From: Tatumella terrea
Lineage (GTDB): Bacteria > Pseudomonadota > Gammaproteobacteria > Enterobacterales > Enterobacteriaceae
Reading direction: 5' to 3'
Length of the DNA stretch: 64,000 bases
Assembly: GCF_039523755.1 (NCBI RefSeq)
Contig: NZ_BAAAFX010000013.1
Location: 372,001 to 436,000 of the forward strand
Shown here: positions 8,932 through 16,914 of the stretch, one piece after another
How positions within the stretch are numbered: the stretch's first letter is position 1
How the letters are laid out: every line of letters begins with the position of its first letter
Made by a program: the position numbers and the translations under genes
Notes under the pieces: model-generated
What the model saw: only the letters and a program-made list of their open reading frames with translations
Databases searched by the model: none
What the model was told of the DNA's origin: nothing

Positions 8932-9024
8932 GGTGAGGTGGCCGAGAGGCTGAAGGCGCTCCCCTGCTAAGGGAGTATGCGGTCAAAAGCTGCATCGAGG
9001 GTTCGAATCCCTCCCTCACCGCCA
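8932..9024 (+). tRNA. serV: tRNA-Ser (GCT anticodon)
   Basis: The 93-nt gene has a long variable arm as expected for tRNA-Ser. The acceptor strand GGTGAGG pairs with CCTCACC, followed by G and an encoded CCA. The anticodon loop CTGCTAA carries GCT at 8966-8968, reading AGC/AGU codons. GTTCGAATC forms the T-loop. It is first in a five-gene cluster equivalent to E. coli serV-argVYZQ. Confidence 0.97.
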
Positions 9025-9032
9025 TTTACGCT

Positions 9033-9109
9033 GCATCCGTAGCTCAGCTGGATAGAGTACTCGGCTACGAACCGAGCGGTCGGAGGTTCGAATCCTCCCG
9101 GATGCACCA
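9033..9109 (+). tRNA. tRNA-Arg (ACG anticodon), copy 1
   Basis: The 77-nt cloverleaf has acceptor GCATCCG pairing with CGGATGC, encoded CCA, D-loop AGCTCAGCTGGATAGAG, T-loop GTTCGAATC, and anticodon ACG within CGGCTACGAACCG. A34 is expected to be edited to inosine by TadA to read CGU, CGC and CGA. Confidence 0.97.
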
Positions 9110-9179
9110 TGCGTAACCTGGCACGTTAATTTACGAAGATGTGATATCAGCACTCTGCATTATACAAGAATTCTAAAAT

Positions 9180-9256
9180 GCATCCGTAGCTCAGCTGGAT
9201 AGAGTACTCGGCTACGAACCGAGCGGTCGGAGGTTCGAATCCTCCCGGATGCACCA
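9180..9256 (+). tRNA. tRNA-Arg (ACG anticodon), copy 2
   Basis: Identical 77-nt sequence to copy 1, including the encoded CCA. The spacer to copy 1 is 70 bp and unrelated to the next spacer. Confidence 0.97.
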
Positions 9257-9307
9257 TTCTCGTGTAGTTTCCCAGGTTGTACAGTCCATCAATAAAGTTT
9301 TTCCGAT

Positions 9308-9384
9308 GCATCCGTAGCTCAGCTGGATAGAGTACTCGGCTACGAACCGAGCGGTCGGAGGTTCGAATCCTCCCGGATGCACCA
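9308..9384 (+). tRNA. tRNA-Arg (ACG anticodon), copy 3
   Basis: Identical 77-nt sequence to copies 1 and 2, with a 51-bp spacer to copy 2. Four near-identical copies raise the dose of the main CGN-decoding tRNA. Confidence 0.97.
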
Positions 9385-9426
9385 TTCGCGTATTACCCGT
9401 TGTAACAGTCACACAGCTTTTCCAAT

Positions 9427-9503
9427 GCATCCGTAGCTCAGCTGGATAGAGTACCCGGCTACGAACCGGGCGGTCGGAGGTTCGAATCCTCCCGGATGCA
9501 CCA
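9427..9503 (+). tRNA. tRNA-Arg (ACG anticodon), copy 4 with a compensated stem change
   Basis: This copy differs from the other three at two places, both in the anticodon stem: CTCGG/CCGAG becomes CCCGG/CCGGG. The two changes compensate, turning one T-A pair into C-G, so the stem stays paired and the anticodon is still ACG. No clear intrinsic terminator follows before the 7-bp repeat tract at 9545. Confidence 0.97.
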
Positions 9504-9544
9504 TTTCTGAATCCCCTGATTGACGTTTATCGTTACCTCTGTAC

Positions 9545-9683
9545 GCTTACTGCTTACTGCTTACTGCTTACTGCTTACTGCTTACTGCTTACTGCTTACT
9601 GCTTACTGCTTACTGCTTACTGCTTACTGCTTACTGCTTACTGCTTACTGCTTACTGCTTACTGCTTACTGCTTACTGCTTAC
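9545..9683 (+). repeat. Heptanucleotide microsatellite (GCTTACT)19 plus six bases
   Basis: Nineteen perfect head-to-tail copies of GCTTACT run from 9545 to 9677, then GCTTAC (9678-9683) before the unit breaks. Because 7 is not a multiple of 3, the plus strand is free of stops in all three frames through the tract, while the minus strand (AGTAAGC) meets TAA in every frame. It starts 42 bp after the last tRNA-Arg. Such tracts are prone to slippage and copy-number change. Confidence 0.97.
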
Positions 9684-10041
9684 GGCTTGTGATCGGCAGT
9701 TTCACGTCTTTCCCGACGTACATCTATCCCCTTTTATTCCCGGGCACTATTTTCCCCGCCGTTGTCTGTCAGTCCTTCTCTCTGTGAGTCAGGCAGGATC
9801 CTTACGCTTTGCCCAAAGCCTGCCCGTTAAGCTGGGACCCTTACTGACCAATATCTCCGGCTTCTGACTGACATTAAGAGTATTTCGCCGGACAACTGCA
9901 TGACGAATGGCAGGGGGATTCCTATTAAGCATCAGTTCGTTAGCTGGATTTTTGCATTAGCATTTACGGTTTACTCAGGACGGCGACAATCCACCTGCAT
10001 TAATATAAAGTAACGACTTACCGGTTTAGTCTGGAGTCACT
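9684..10041. other. Gene-free stretch between the repeat tract and yqaB
   Basis: I see no credible gene or RNA here. A reading frame running out of the repeat (to 9867) is only an extension of the stop-free tract and has no start signal of its own. The last 60 bp hold the yqaB leader, with TCTGGAGTCACT before ATG 10042. Confidence 0.6.
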
Positions 10042-10608
10042 ATGTACGATCATTATGACGGGCTTATTTTTGATATGGATGGCACGCTGGTAAACAGTGA
10101 GCCGGCACACCGACAGGCATGGACGCAGGTGTTAGAAAAGCACCGTCTGACGTTCTCTTTTGAACAAATGATCGCACTCAACGGTGCCCCGTCCTGGAAA
10201 ATTGCCCATCAGATCATCGTTGCGAATGACGTAACACTCGATTCTTCTCAGTTAGCCGCAGAAAAAGAGCGGTATCTGGATAAAATATTACTGACAAATT
10301 CCGCGTTGTTGCCCTTGATCGGCGTTGCCAGACATTATCACGGACGTCTGCCGCTGGCCGTGGGTACCGGAAGCAGCCATGCCATGGCCGACCGTCTGCT
10401 GACTCACCACGGTGTCCGGCATCTTTTTGAGGTGCTGGTCGGTGCAGATGATGTTCAGCACCATAAACCTGACCCGCAGACTTTCCTGGAATGTGCCAGG
10501 CTTATGGGAGTGACACCTGAGAAATGTGTGGTATTTGAAGATGCTGATTTTGGTCTGCGTGCGGCAAAAGCGGCGGGCATGGATGCGGTTGATGTGCGTA
10601 CGCTCTGA
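10042..10608 (+). CDS. yqaB: HAD-family sugar phosphatase YqaB (fructose-1-phosphate phosphatase)
   Basis: A 188-residue haloacid dehalogenase-type phosphatase. Motif I FDMDGTLV has the nucleophile D11 and acid/base D13; motif II is VGTGSS near 112; motif III/IV is the KPDPQTFLECA and VFEDADFGLRAAKAAGM segment. In E. coli YqaB removes phosphate from fructose-1-phosphate and 6-phosphogluconate in vitro. Length equals the E. coli protein (188). The neighbouring yqaA of E. coli is absent here, and gshA follows directly. Confidence 0.94.
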   Translation: MYDHYDGLIFDMDGTLVNSEPAHRQAWTQVLEKHRLTFSFEQMIALNGAPSWKIAHQIIVANDVTLDSSQLAAEKERYLDKILLTNSALLPLIGVARHYHGRLPLAVGTGSSHAMADRLLTHHGVRHLFEVLVGADDVQHHKPDPQTFLECARLMGVTPEKCVVFEDADFGLRAAKAAGMDAVDVRTL

Positions 10609-10817
10609 CAGACAACGTCATGCAGACCGTCGTGCCGCTTTCGGTGTAAACGCGGGTCTGTCCGGCGTGAATTGCTGATAATCTGCAAGAATGATCATCT
10701 GTGGCCCGGAGCGGGCCGCAGTGACAGCTGTTTGGATTTTTCGTTTATCCTGGTTCGTTGCTACACTGCGACTGTGAACAGAACTATAAGACATTATTAT
10801 CACCGTGGGAGGTGACA

Positions 10818-12380
10818 GTGATACCTGACGTATCTGAAGCATTAAGCTGGCTGGAAAAGCACCCTGAAGCCTTAACCGGCATTGGTCGTGGTATTGAACG
10901 TGAAACCCTGAGGGTTCAGCCTGACGGGCATCTATCACAACAGGGGCATCCTGGCACGTTGGGTTCAGCACTGACTCATGAGTGGATCATCACCGATTTT
11001 GCCGAATCGTTGCTGGAATTTGTCACCCCTGTGGATCGTGATGTTTCGCATTTGCTGGCTTTTTTGCGGGATATCCATCGTCATGTCAGCCGTGAGCTGG
11101 GGGAAGAGCGTCTGTGGCCATTCAGTATGCCCTGCATCATTCCGGATCCTGAAAATATCACTCTGGCACAGTATGGCACCTCAAATATCGGACGGATGAA
11201 AACGGTCTATCGTGAGGGGCTTAAACATCGTTATGGATCACTGATGCAGGTGATTTCAGGGCTGCATTATAATTTCTCTCTGCCGGAAGCTTTCTGGAAA
11301 GCAAAATCCGGCCAGCAGAATGCCGCTCCGGGTAAAGACGAGGTCTCTGACGGCTATCTGCAACTTATCCGTAATTATTATCGTTTTGGCTGGATCATTC
11401 CTTATCTGTTTGGGGCATCCCCGGCGATCTGTGAAAGTTTTCTGCCTCAGGGCGGGGGCGACCTGCCGCTGGAAGACAATGGCAAAGGTACGTTATGGCT
11501 GCCGTATGCAACGTCTCTGCGTCTCAGTGACCTGGGGTATACGAATAAATCACAGAGTGCTCTGGGCATTACCTTCAACTCACTCGAAGAGTATGTTGCA
11601 GCGCTGAAGAAGGCGATAAAAACCCCGTCCGGGCAGTATGCTAAACTAGGTGTTAAGGACAGTGAGGGCCGTCGTATTCAGTTGAATACGAATGTGCTGC
11701 AGATAGAGAATGAACTTTATGCGCCCATTCGCCCGAAACGGGTGATTCGTTCCGGAGAAGCACCGTCAGAGGCTCTGAAGCGGGGGGGGATAGAGTATAT
11801 TGAAGTCCGTTCTCTGGATGTGAATCCGTTTACACCGATCGGCATTAATGATGAACAGGTGCGTTTTTTAGATATGTTCCTGATCTGGTGTGCGCTGGCG
11901 GATGCTCCGGATATGAGTGCAGACGAACTGCAATGCACCCGGGGTAACTGGAACCGGGTGGTGATGGAAGGACGTAAGCCCGGGCTTACCCTGCGTTCAG
12001 GTTGCGGAGAATTTGTCTATCCGCTTAAGGAAGCAGCGCGGGATCTGTTTGACGGACTTGAGCGTATCGCGAAGGTTCTGGATTCGACCGGGCAAGGCGA
12101 CCATTATCAGCAGGTCTGCCGGAACCTGTTACGTTCGGTGGAAGACCCGGAACAGACTTACTCTGCGCGTATCCTGAAGGATATGCAGCAACAGGGTCTG
12201 GCTGGCGCAGGTATTACGCTGGCAGAGCACTATCATCAGATGTTAGTGTCTGAGCCCCTGGAGGTACTCACTGATGAGCAGTTCCGTCGCCAGGCGGAAG
12301 CATCGGTTCTCGCACAGAAGAGCATTGAAGCGGGTGATACACTGAGTTTCGAAGACTATCTGGCGGGCAGGGAAGGCTGA
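10818..12380 (+). CDS. gshA: Glutamate--cysteine ligase
   Basis: GshA makes gamma-glutamylcysteine from glutamate and cysteine with ATP, the limiting step of glutathione synthesis. The 520-residue protein aligns along its length with the proteobacterial type (E. coli 518): IGRGIERETLRV, LTHEWIITDFAESLLEFVTP, MPCIIPD, AQYGTSNIGRMKTVYREGL, NYYRFGWIIPYLFGASPAICESF and ENELYAPIRPKR are all present. I chose GTG 10818 because GGAGGT lies 5 nt upstream and the product begins VIPDVSEALSWLEKHPEAL, like the known MIPDVSQALAWLEKHPQAL. It is followed by the micA/luxS region. Confidence 0.97.
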   Translation: MIPDVSEALSWLEKHPEALTGIGRGIERETLRVQPDGHLSQQGHPGTLGSALTHEWIITDFAESLLEFVTPVDRDVSHLLAFLRDIHRHVSRELGEERLWPFSMPCIIPDPENITLAQYGTSNIGRMKTVYREGLKHRYGSLMQVISGLHYNFSLPEAFWKAKSGQQNAAPGKDEVSDGYLQLIRNYYRFGWIIPYLFGASPAICESFLPQGGGDLPLEDNGKGTLWLPYATSLRLSDLGYTNKSQSALGITFNSLEEYVAALKKAIKTPSGQYAKLGVKDSEGRRIQLNTNVLQIENELYAPIRPKRVIRSGEAPSEALKRGGIEYIEVRSLDVNPFTPIGINDEQVRFLDMFLIWCALADAPDMSADELQCTRGNWNRVVMEGRKPGLTLRSGCGEFVYPLKEAARDLFDGLERIAKVLDSTGQGDHYQQVCRNLLRSVEDPEQTYSARILKDMQQQGLAGAGITLAEHYHQMLVSEPLEVLTDEQFRRQAEASVLAQKSIEAGDTLSFEDYLAGREG

Positions 12381-12384
12381 AAAA

Positions 12385-12458
12385 AGAAAAGGCCACATCA
12401 CTGTGGCCAAATAAACATCTCTGTTGTCAGGGATGATGATAACAAATGCGCGTCTTTC
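12385..12458 (-). ncRNA. micA: Small regulatory RNA MicA
   Basis: The minus strand from 12458 begins GAAAGACGCGCATTTGTTAT and continues with ATCATCCCTGA, the same as the E. coli MicA 5' end as I know it. It ends in the hairpin GGCCACA (12408 side) / TGTGGCC followed by TTTTCTTTTT. MicA, with Hfq, base-pairs with ompA and other outer membrane protein mRNAs and represses them during envelope stress. The location between gshA and luxS, transcribed opposite to luxS, is the conserved one. Confidence 0.95.
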
Positions 12459-12464
12459 ATATAC

Positions 12465-12492
12465 TCAGACGCACGCCTGGCGGAAAAGTTTC
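12465..12492 (-). promoter_or_regulatory. Sigma-E type promoter of micA
   Basis: On the minus strand GAAACTT (12492-12486) and GTCTGA (12470-12465) are 15 bp apart, close to the sigma-E consensus GGAACTT / TCTGA. The predicted RNA start at 12458 is 7 nt after the -10. This matches the known sigma-E control of MicA. Confidence 0.85.
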
Positions 12493-12528
12493 ATAAAACC
12501 CGAAAATTTTTTTAAAAGAGGTAACGAT

Positions 12529-13044
12529 ATGCCATTGCTGGATAGTTTTACTGTTGATCATACCCGTATGGCAGCGCCTGCGGTTCGTGTTGCGAAAACC
12601 ATGAATACACCTCATGGCGACACGATCACTGTGTTCGATCTGCGTTTCTGCATTCCTAACAAAGAAGTGATGCCTGAGCGCGGGATCCACACCCTTGAAC
12701 ACCTGTTTGCAGGTTTCATGCGTAATCACCTGAACGGTGAGGGCGTGGAAATTATCGATATTTCGCCGATGGGGTGCCGTACAGGGTTCTACATGAGCCT
12801 GATCGGTACGCCTGACGAGCAGCGTGTGGCAGATGCCTGGAAAGCGGCGATGGAAGATGTGCTGAAAGTGACTGACCAGCGCAAGATCCCTGAACTGAAC
12901 GAGTTCCAGTGCGGTACTTACGAGATGCACTCTCTGGAAGAAGCCCAGGATATCGCTCGTCACATCATCAGCCATGATGTTCGCGTGAACCACAATGATG
13001 AACTGGCTCTGCCCGCGGAAACGCTGAAAGAGTTACACATCTAG
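12529..13044 (+). CDS. luxS: S-ribosylhomocysteine lyase (autoinducer-2 synthase)
   Basis: LuxS cleaves S-ribosylhomocysteine to homocysteine and DPD, the precursor of autoinducer-2, within the activated methyl cycle. The 171-residue protein (E. coli 171) has the metal-binding HTLEH motif at 54-58, the third ligand C128 in FQCGTYEMHS, and the catalytic cysteine C83 in MGCRTG. ATG 12529 is chosen because AGAGG sits 6-10 nt upstream and the product begins MPLLDSFTVDHTRM; the longer upstream frame runs through micA. It ends at a bidirectional terminator. Confidence 0.98.
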   Translation: MPLLDSFTVDHTRMAAPAVRVAKTMNTPHGDTITVFDLRFCIPNKEVMPERGIHTLEHLFAGFMRNHLNGEGVEIIDISPMGCRTGFYMSLIGTPDEQRVADAWKAAMEDVLKVTDQRKIPELNEFQCGTYEMHSLEEAQDIARHIISHDVRVNHNDELALPAETLKELHI

Positions 13045-13083
13045 TTCTCAGAGTGTCAGGCGCCGCTTTCAGGCGGCTGAAAT

Positions 13084-13122
13084 AAAAAAGGCGGCAGACC
13101 TTCCGGTTCCGCCGCCTTTTTT
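13084..13122. terminator. Bidirectional terminator between luxS and corB
   Basis: AAAAAAGGCGGC (13084-13095) and GCCGCCTTTTTT (13111-13122) form a strong stem with A- and T-runs on the two sides, so it can stop luxS transcripts on the plus strand and corB transcripts on the minus strand. Confidence 0.9.
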
Positions 13123-13135
13123 GATTCCTGCAGGT

Positions 13136-14419
13136 TTACCCCAGCGATTCTTCGAGCGTCGTATGGGGCGTGATCCGCGTCTGTTTAACCATATTGTCCT
13201 GAACGTCGAGGATCTCGACAGCGTAGTGGCCAATCTGTACTTTTCGCTGTACCTCAGGGATCTCTTCCAGCGCTTCCAGCAACATACCGTTAATGGTACG
13301 TGCGCCATCTTCCGGCAGCGTCCAGTTAAAGGCTTTATTGATTTCCCGGACATTTGCACTGCCATCGACCAGCACCGACCCGTCATTCTGTGGCATCACT
13401 TCTTCTGCCAGAGAAGGAGACATCGAGGTGGTGAAGTCGCCGACGATCTCTTCCAGAATATCCTCAATGGTCACCAGCCCTTTGATATCACCGTATTCAT
13501 CGACAATCAGGCCCGCTTTCTTTTTATTACGCTGAAACTTCACCAGCTGCATATTCAATGCCGTCCCCTGAGGAATGTAATAAATCTCATCGGCCGCACG
13601 CAGCAGGTTTTCTTTGGTGAACTCTTTCTTTTCCGTCATCATGCGCCAGGCTTCCCGGACCCGCAGCATACCTACGGTGTCATCCAGCGTATCGCGGAAT
13701 AAAACAATGCGCCCATGCGGGGAGTGGGTCAGCTGACGAATGATGGATTTCCAGTCATCATTGACGTTGATACCGACAATTTCATTACGGGGCACCATGA
13801 TGTCATCGACGGTGACTTTTTCCAGATCCAGCACGGACAGCAGCATATCCTGATTCCGGCGCGACATCAGCGAGCGCGATTCGTGGACGATGGTTCGTAA
13901 CTCTTCTTTACTGAGCGCAGAGTTAACCGCACCGCTGGTACGAATACCGACCAGCCGCATCAGAACCCGGGTAATGGAGTTCAGCAGCCAGACGATGGGC
14001 ATCATAATAATCTGTAACGGTGCCAGTAAAAAACTGCTCGGGTAGGCCACTTTTTCCGGATAGAGCGCAGCAATCGTTTTTGGCAGTACCTCGGCAAAGA
14101 CTAGCACGACGAAGGTCAGGATCCCGGTGGCAATAGCGACCCCGGTATTTCCGTACAGACGGATACCGACAATGGTTGCCAGCGAGGAAGCCAGAATATT
14201 CACCAGGTTGTTACCGATCAGTACCAGACTGATCAGGCGGTCAGGTTTGGATAACAGCTTCTCGACCCGTTTGGCTGCACGGTTACCATTGCGTGCATTA
14301 TGGCGCAGTTTATAGCGGTTGAGCGTCATCATGCCGGTCTCGGAGCCGGCAAACCAGGCGGAGACCAGGATCATGATGACTAGTGTGATAATTAGCGTAG
14401 AAGTTGAAACATGATCCAA
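13136..14419 (-). CDS. corB: CNNM/CorC-family transporter CorB (YfjD)
   Basis: A 427-residue membrane protein of the HlyC/CorC (CNNM) family, linked to magnesium/cobalt efflux. The N-terminal DUF21 domain (about 1-190) has four membrane segments, starting STSTLIITLVIMILVSAWFAG with the conserved SETGMMTLN motif. Two CBS domains follow (about 205-330: VDDIMVPRNEIVGI; GLIVDEYGDIKGLVTIEDILEEIVGD), then the C-terminal CorC/HlyC domain with VLVDGSANVREINKAF. E. coli YfjD is 428 residues. It is in tandem with ypjD, 24 bp away, and divergent from ffh. Confidence 0.94.
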   Translation of the reverse strand: MDHVSTSTLIITLVIMILVSAWFAGSETGMMTLNRYKLRHNARNGNRAAKRVEKLLSKPDRLISLVLIGNNLVNILASSLATIVGIRLYGNTGVAIATGILTFVVLVFAEVLPKTIAALYPEKVAYPSSFLLAPLQIIMMPIVWLLNSITRVLMRLVGIRTSGAVNSALSKEELRTIVHESRSLMSRRNQDMLLSVLDLEKVTVDDIMVPRNEIVGINVNDDWKSIIRQLTHSPHGRIVLFRDTLDDTVGMLRVREAWRMMTEKKEFTKENLLRAADEIYYIPQGTALNMQLVKFQRNKKKAGLIVDEYGDIKGLVTIEDILEEIVGDFTTSMSPSLAEEVMPQNDGSVLVDGSANVREINKAFNWTLPEDGARTINGMLLEALEEIPEVQRKVQIGHYAVEILDVQDNMVKQTRITPHTTLEESLG

Positions 14420-14443
14420 CGCGAAATTTCCTTTTTTAATAAA

Positions 14444-15256
14444 TTAGCGGGTTAACAGGTATCCGATCGTACGGCTGCCAAAATAGGCCATCGTCAGCAG
14501 CACAGCGCCGCCGCAGTTGAACCACACCACCCGGCGACCACGCCAGCCTTCACGGTAATGTCCCCACAGCAGTACGATATAGACAAACCAGGCGAGTATG
14601 GAAAGGACGGCTTTATCAATATTGTCTTCTGAAAAGAGGTCATGCATATAGAACAGGCCGCTACACAGCACCAGCGTCAGAAGCACCACACCGACCTGCG
14701 TGATATGGAACATTTTACGTTCAATCACCATCAGCGGAGGCATATCATGACTGAAAGCCAGCTTCTTATTTTTCAGCTGATAATCAATCCATGCCAGTTG
14801 CAGTGCATACAGGGCAGCAATGATCAGTGTCGCATAGGCAAACAGAGCCAGACCAATGTGAACCAGTATGCCGGGGGTGGCTTCCAGATGAGTCAGGAAA
14901 GCATTGGGAACAAAGGTGGCAAACGTCAGGTTAATAAGCGAAAAACTATAGACAAAGGGCAGCAGCAGCCAGCCACGGTTACGTGATGCGACAATCGTCA
15001 TCACCGCACAAATCATCAGACTGACCAGTGATCCTGTGTTCAGTAAGCTGAAGTTCTGTACTGAGCCTGGCAGGAAAATCCGTTGTTCAATAGCGACACC
15101 ATGCGATATCAGCGCGATAACCGCCGAAAGCATAGCCATACGCCGCCAGCCACTGCCCCGTGTCAGCAGGCTTGGAATAATCAAGGCGAGACTCAGTGAA
15201 TAGGCGAATAGCGCCAAAATCGCAAAAACTGACATAAAAGGTTTCGTGTTAGCCAT
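14444..15256 (-). CDS. ypjD: Inner membrane protein YpjD (cytochrome c assembly/CcsA-like)
   Basis: A 270-residue protein with about eight hydrophobic membrane segments, beginning FMSVFAILALFAYSLSLALI. The central region LVHIGLALFAYATLIIAALYALQL belongs to the CcmC/CcsA heme-handling-like family. Length is near E. coli YpjD (263). Its biochemical role is not established; in E. coli, ypjD-corB-ffh neighbourhood is conserved. It probably forms a two-gene operon with corB, since the gap is 24 bp on the same strand. Confidence 0.92.
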   Translation of the reverse strand: MANTKPFMSVFAILALFAYSLSLALIIPSLLTRGSGWRRMAMLSAVIALISHGVAIEQRIFLPGSVQNFSLLNTGSLVSLMICAVMTIVASRNRGWLLLPFVYSFSLINLTFATFVPNAFLTHLEATPGILVHIGLALFAYATLIIAALYALQLAWIDYQLKNKKLAFSHDMPPLMVIERKMFHITQVGVVLLTLVLCSGLFYMHDLFSEDNIDKAVLSILAWFVYIVLLWGHYREGWRGRRVVWFNCGGAVLLTMAYFGSRTIGYLLTR

Positions 15257-15406
15257 CAGTGAGTGTTCAGAAAGGGCAGTATAGCGTTAGCAGCGACTTG
15301 CGCCAAACGATCTGATGGTCAATTGCAGAGATCGCTGACGCTTCATGTTATACTGCCCGGAAAATGTCGCACAGGCGGCTTCGCTATATATTCTGAGTGA
15401 TAGATA

Positions 15407-16768
15407 ATGTTTGATAATTTAACCGATCGTTTGTCGCAAACACTGCGCAATATCAGCGGCCGCGGAAGGCTGACAGAAGACAATATTAAAGACACTCTGC
15501 GTGAAGTGCGCATGGCATTACTGGAGGCCGATGTCGCCCTGCCGGTAGTCCGTGATTTTATCTCCAGGGTTAAAGAGAGTGCCGTCGGGCACGACGTCAA
15601 TAAAAGCCTGACCCCGGGCCAGGAGTTCATCAAGATAGTTCGTGATGAACTGGTGGCAGCCATGGGCGCTGAAAATAACACCCTGAATCTTGCTGCACAG
15701 CCCCCGGCCGTGGTGCTGATGGCGGGTTTGCAGGGGGCCGGTAAAACGACCAGCGTCGGGAAATTAGGTAAATTCCTGAAAGAGAAACACAAGAAGAAAG
15801 TGCTGGTGGTTTCTGCCGACGTCTATCGCCCTGCGGCGATCAAACAGCTCGAAACCCTGGCCGAACAGGTGGGCGTGGATTTCTGTCCGTCGGATATCTC
15901 TCAGAAGCCGGTAGATATTGTCAGCCAGGCCTTAAATGAAGCCAGACTGAAGTTTTATGATGTGCTGCTGGTGGATACCGCCGGTCGTTTGCATGTCGAT
16001 GAAGCGATGATGGATGAAATCAAACAGGTTCATGCCGCGATCAACCCGGTAGAAACCCTGTTTGTTGTCGATGCCATGACCGGTCAGGATGCGGCAAACA
16101 CCGCGAAGGCCTTTAACGAAGCCCTGCCTCTGACCGGGGTTATCCTGACCAAAGTGGACGGTGATGCCCGCGGCGGGGCTGCATTGTCTATTCGCCATAT
16201 TACCGGTAAACCGATCAAGTTTATGGGGATGGGCGAAAAAACCGAAGCGCTGGAAGCTTTCTATCCGGAACGTATTGCCTCACGTATTCTTGGCATGGGG
16301 GACATGTTGTCGCTTATCGAAGATATTGAGAGCAAAGTTGACCGTGATCAGGCCGAAAAGCTGGCGAAGAAGCTGAAAACCGGCGATGGTTTTGACCTCA
16401 ATGACTTCCTGCAGCAACTGAAACAGATGCGTAATATGGGTGGCATGGCCAGCCTGATGGGTAAACTGCCAGGTATGGGGCAGTTACCTGATAACGTAAA
16501 ATCTCAGATGGATGATAAAGTGCTGGTCCGTATGGAAGCCATTATCAACTCCATGACGCGCAAAGAGCGCGAGAAGCCTGAAATCATCAAAGGGTCGCGT
16601 AAGCGTCGTATTGCGACCGGGTGTGGTTTACAGGTTCAGGACGTTAACCGCCTGCTGAAACAATTTGATGATATGCAGCGGATGATGAAAAAGATGAAAA
16701 AAGGTGGCATGGCCAAGATGTTACGTGGCATGAAAGGGGCGATGCCGCCAGGATTTCCAGGCCGTTAA
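15407..16768 (+). CDS. ffh: Signal recognition particle protein Ffh
   Basis: Ffh binds 4.5S RNA and signal sequences at the ribosome exit and, with FtsY, targets membrane proteins. The 453-residue protein (E. coli 453) has the N-domain (1-95), the G domain with P-loop GLQGAGKTT (107-115), VLLVDTAGRL and TKVDGDARGG, and the methionine-rich M domain (about 330-453) with the RNA-binding segment SMTRKEREKPEIIKGSRKRR and the tail MQRMMKKMKKGGMAKMLRGM. ATG 15407 follows a TATACTGCCC promoter-like region. It is divergent from ypjD and is followed by rpsP. Confidence 0.98.
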   Translation: MFDNLTDRLSQTLRNISGRGRLTEDNIKDTLREVRMALLEADVALPVVRDFISRVKESAVGHDVNKSLTPGQEFIKIVRDELVAAMGAENNTLNLAAQPPAVVLMAGLQGAGKTTSVGKLGKFLKEKHKKKVLVVSADVYRPAAIKQLETLAEQVGVDFCPSDISQKPVDIVSQALNEARLKFYDVLLVDTAGRLHVDEAMMDEIKQVHAAINPVETLFVVDAMTGQDAANTAKAFNEALPLTGVILTKVDGDARGGAALSIRHITGKPIKFMGMGEKTEALEAFYPERIASRILGMGDMLSLIEDIESKVDRDQAEKLAKKLKTGDGFDLNDFLQQLKQMRNMGGMASLMGKLPGMGQLPDNVKSQMDDKVLVRMEAIINSMTRKEREKPEIIKGSRKRRIATGCGLQVQDVNRLLKQFDDMQRMMKKMKKGGMAKMLRGMKGAMPPGFPGR

Positions 16769-16810
16769 GCCGGAATAATGAAAAGCCCGGCGTCTGATTC
16801 ACTTAACAGG

Positions 16811-16838
16811 TTGCTTTTTGCGCCAAAATGAGTAAAAT
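16811..16838 (+). promoter_or_regulatory. Probable promoter of the rpsP operon
   Basis: TTGCTT (16811-16816) and TAAAAT (16833-16838) are 16 bp apart and lie about 77 bp before the rpsP start. The surrounding sequence TTTTTGCGCC resembles the E. coli rpsP promoter region. Confidence 0.6.
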
Positions 16839-16860
16839 TTTCGGGCTTTTTATATTGCAC

Positions 16861-16895
16861 CCGGGCCCCGTTCCTCGATGGGGCCCGGTTGTTTT
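16861..16895 (+). terminator. Hairpin terminator/attenuator in the rpsP leader
   Basis: CCGGGCCCC (16861-16869) pairs with GGGGCCCGG (16880-16888), followed by TTGTTTTATT. It lies between the predicted rpsP promoter and the rpsP ribosome-binding site (AGAGGATGTT), so it can act both as the ffh terminator and as an attenuator for the operon. Confidence 0.7.
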
Positions 16896-16914
16896 ATTAA
16901 CTAAAGAGGATGTT

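Noticed and set aside
9033..9503. Repeated 77-bp units with variable spacers, at first sight CRISPR-like
   Set aside because: Each unit folds into a complete tRNA-Arg cloverleaf with encoded CCA, and the spacers (42-70 bp) are unequal. No cas gene is present.
9520..9867. 115-codon frame with a repeated LLTAYCL motif
   Set aside because: It exists only because the heptamer tract has no stop on the plus strand; there is no ribosome-binding site and the ends are not protein-like.
12457..12993. Long minus-strand frame opposite luxS
   Set aside because: It is the shadow of a highly conserved gene with strong codon bias, and its end runs through micA and its promoter.
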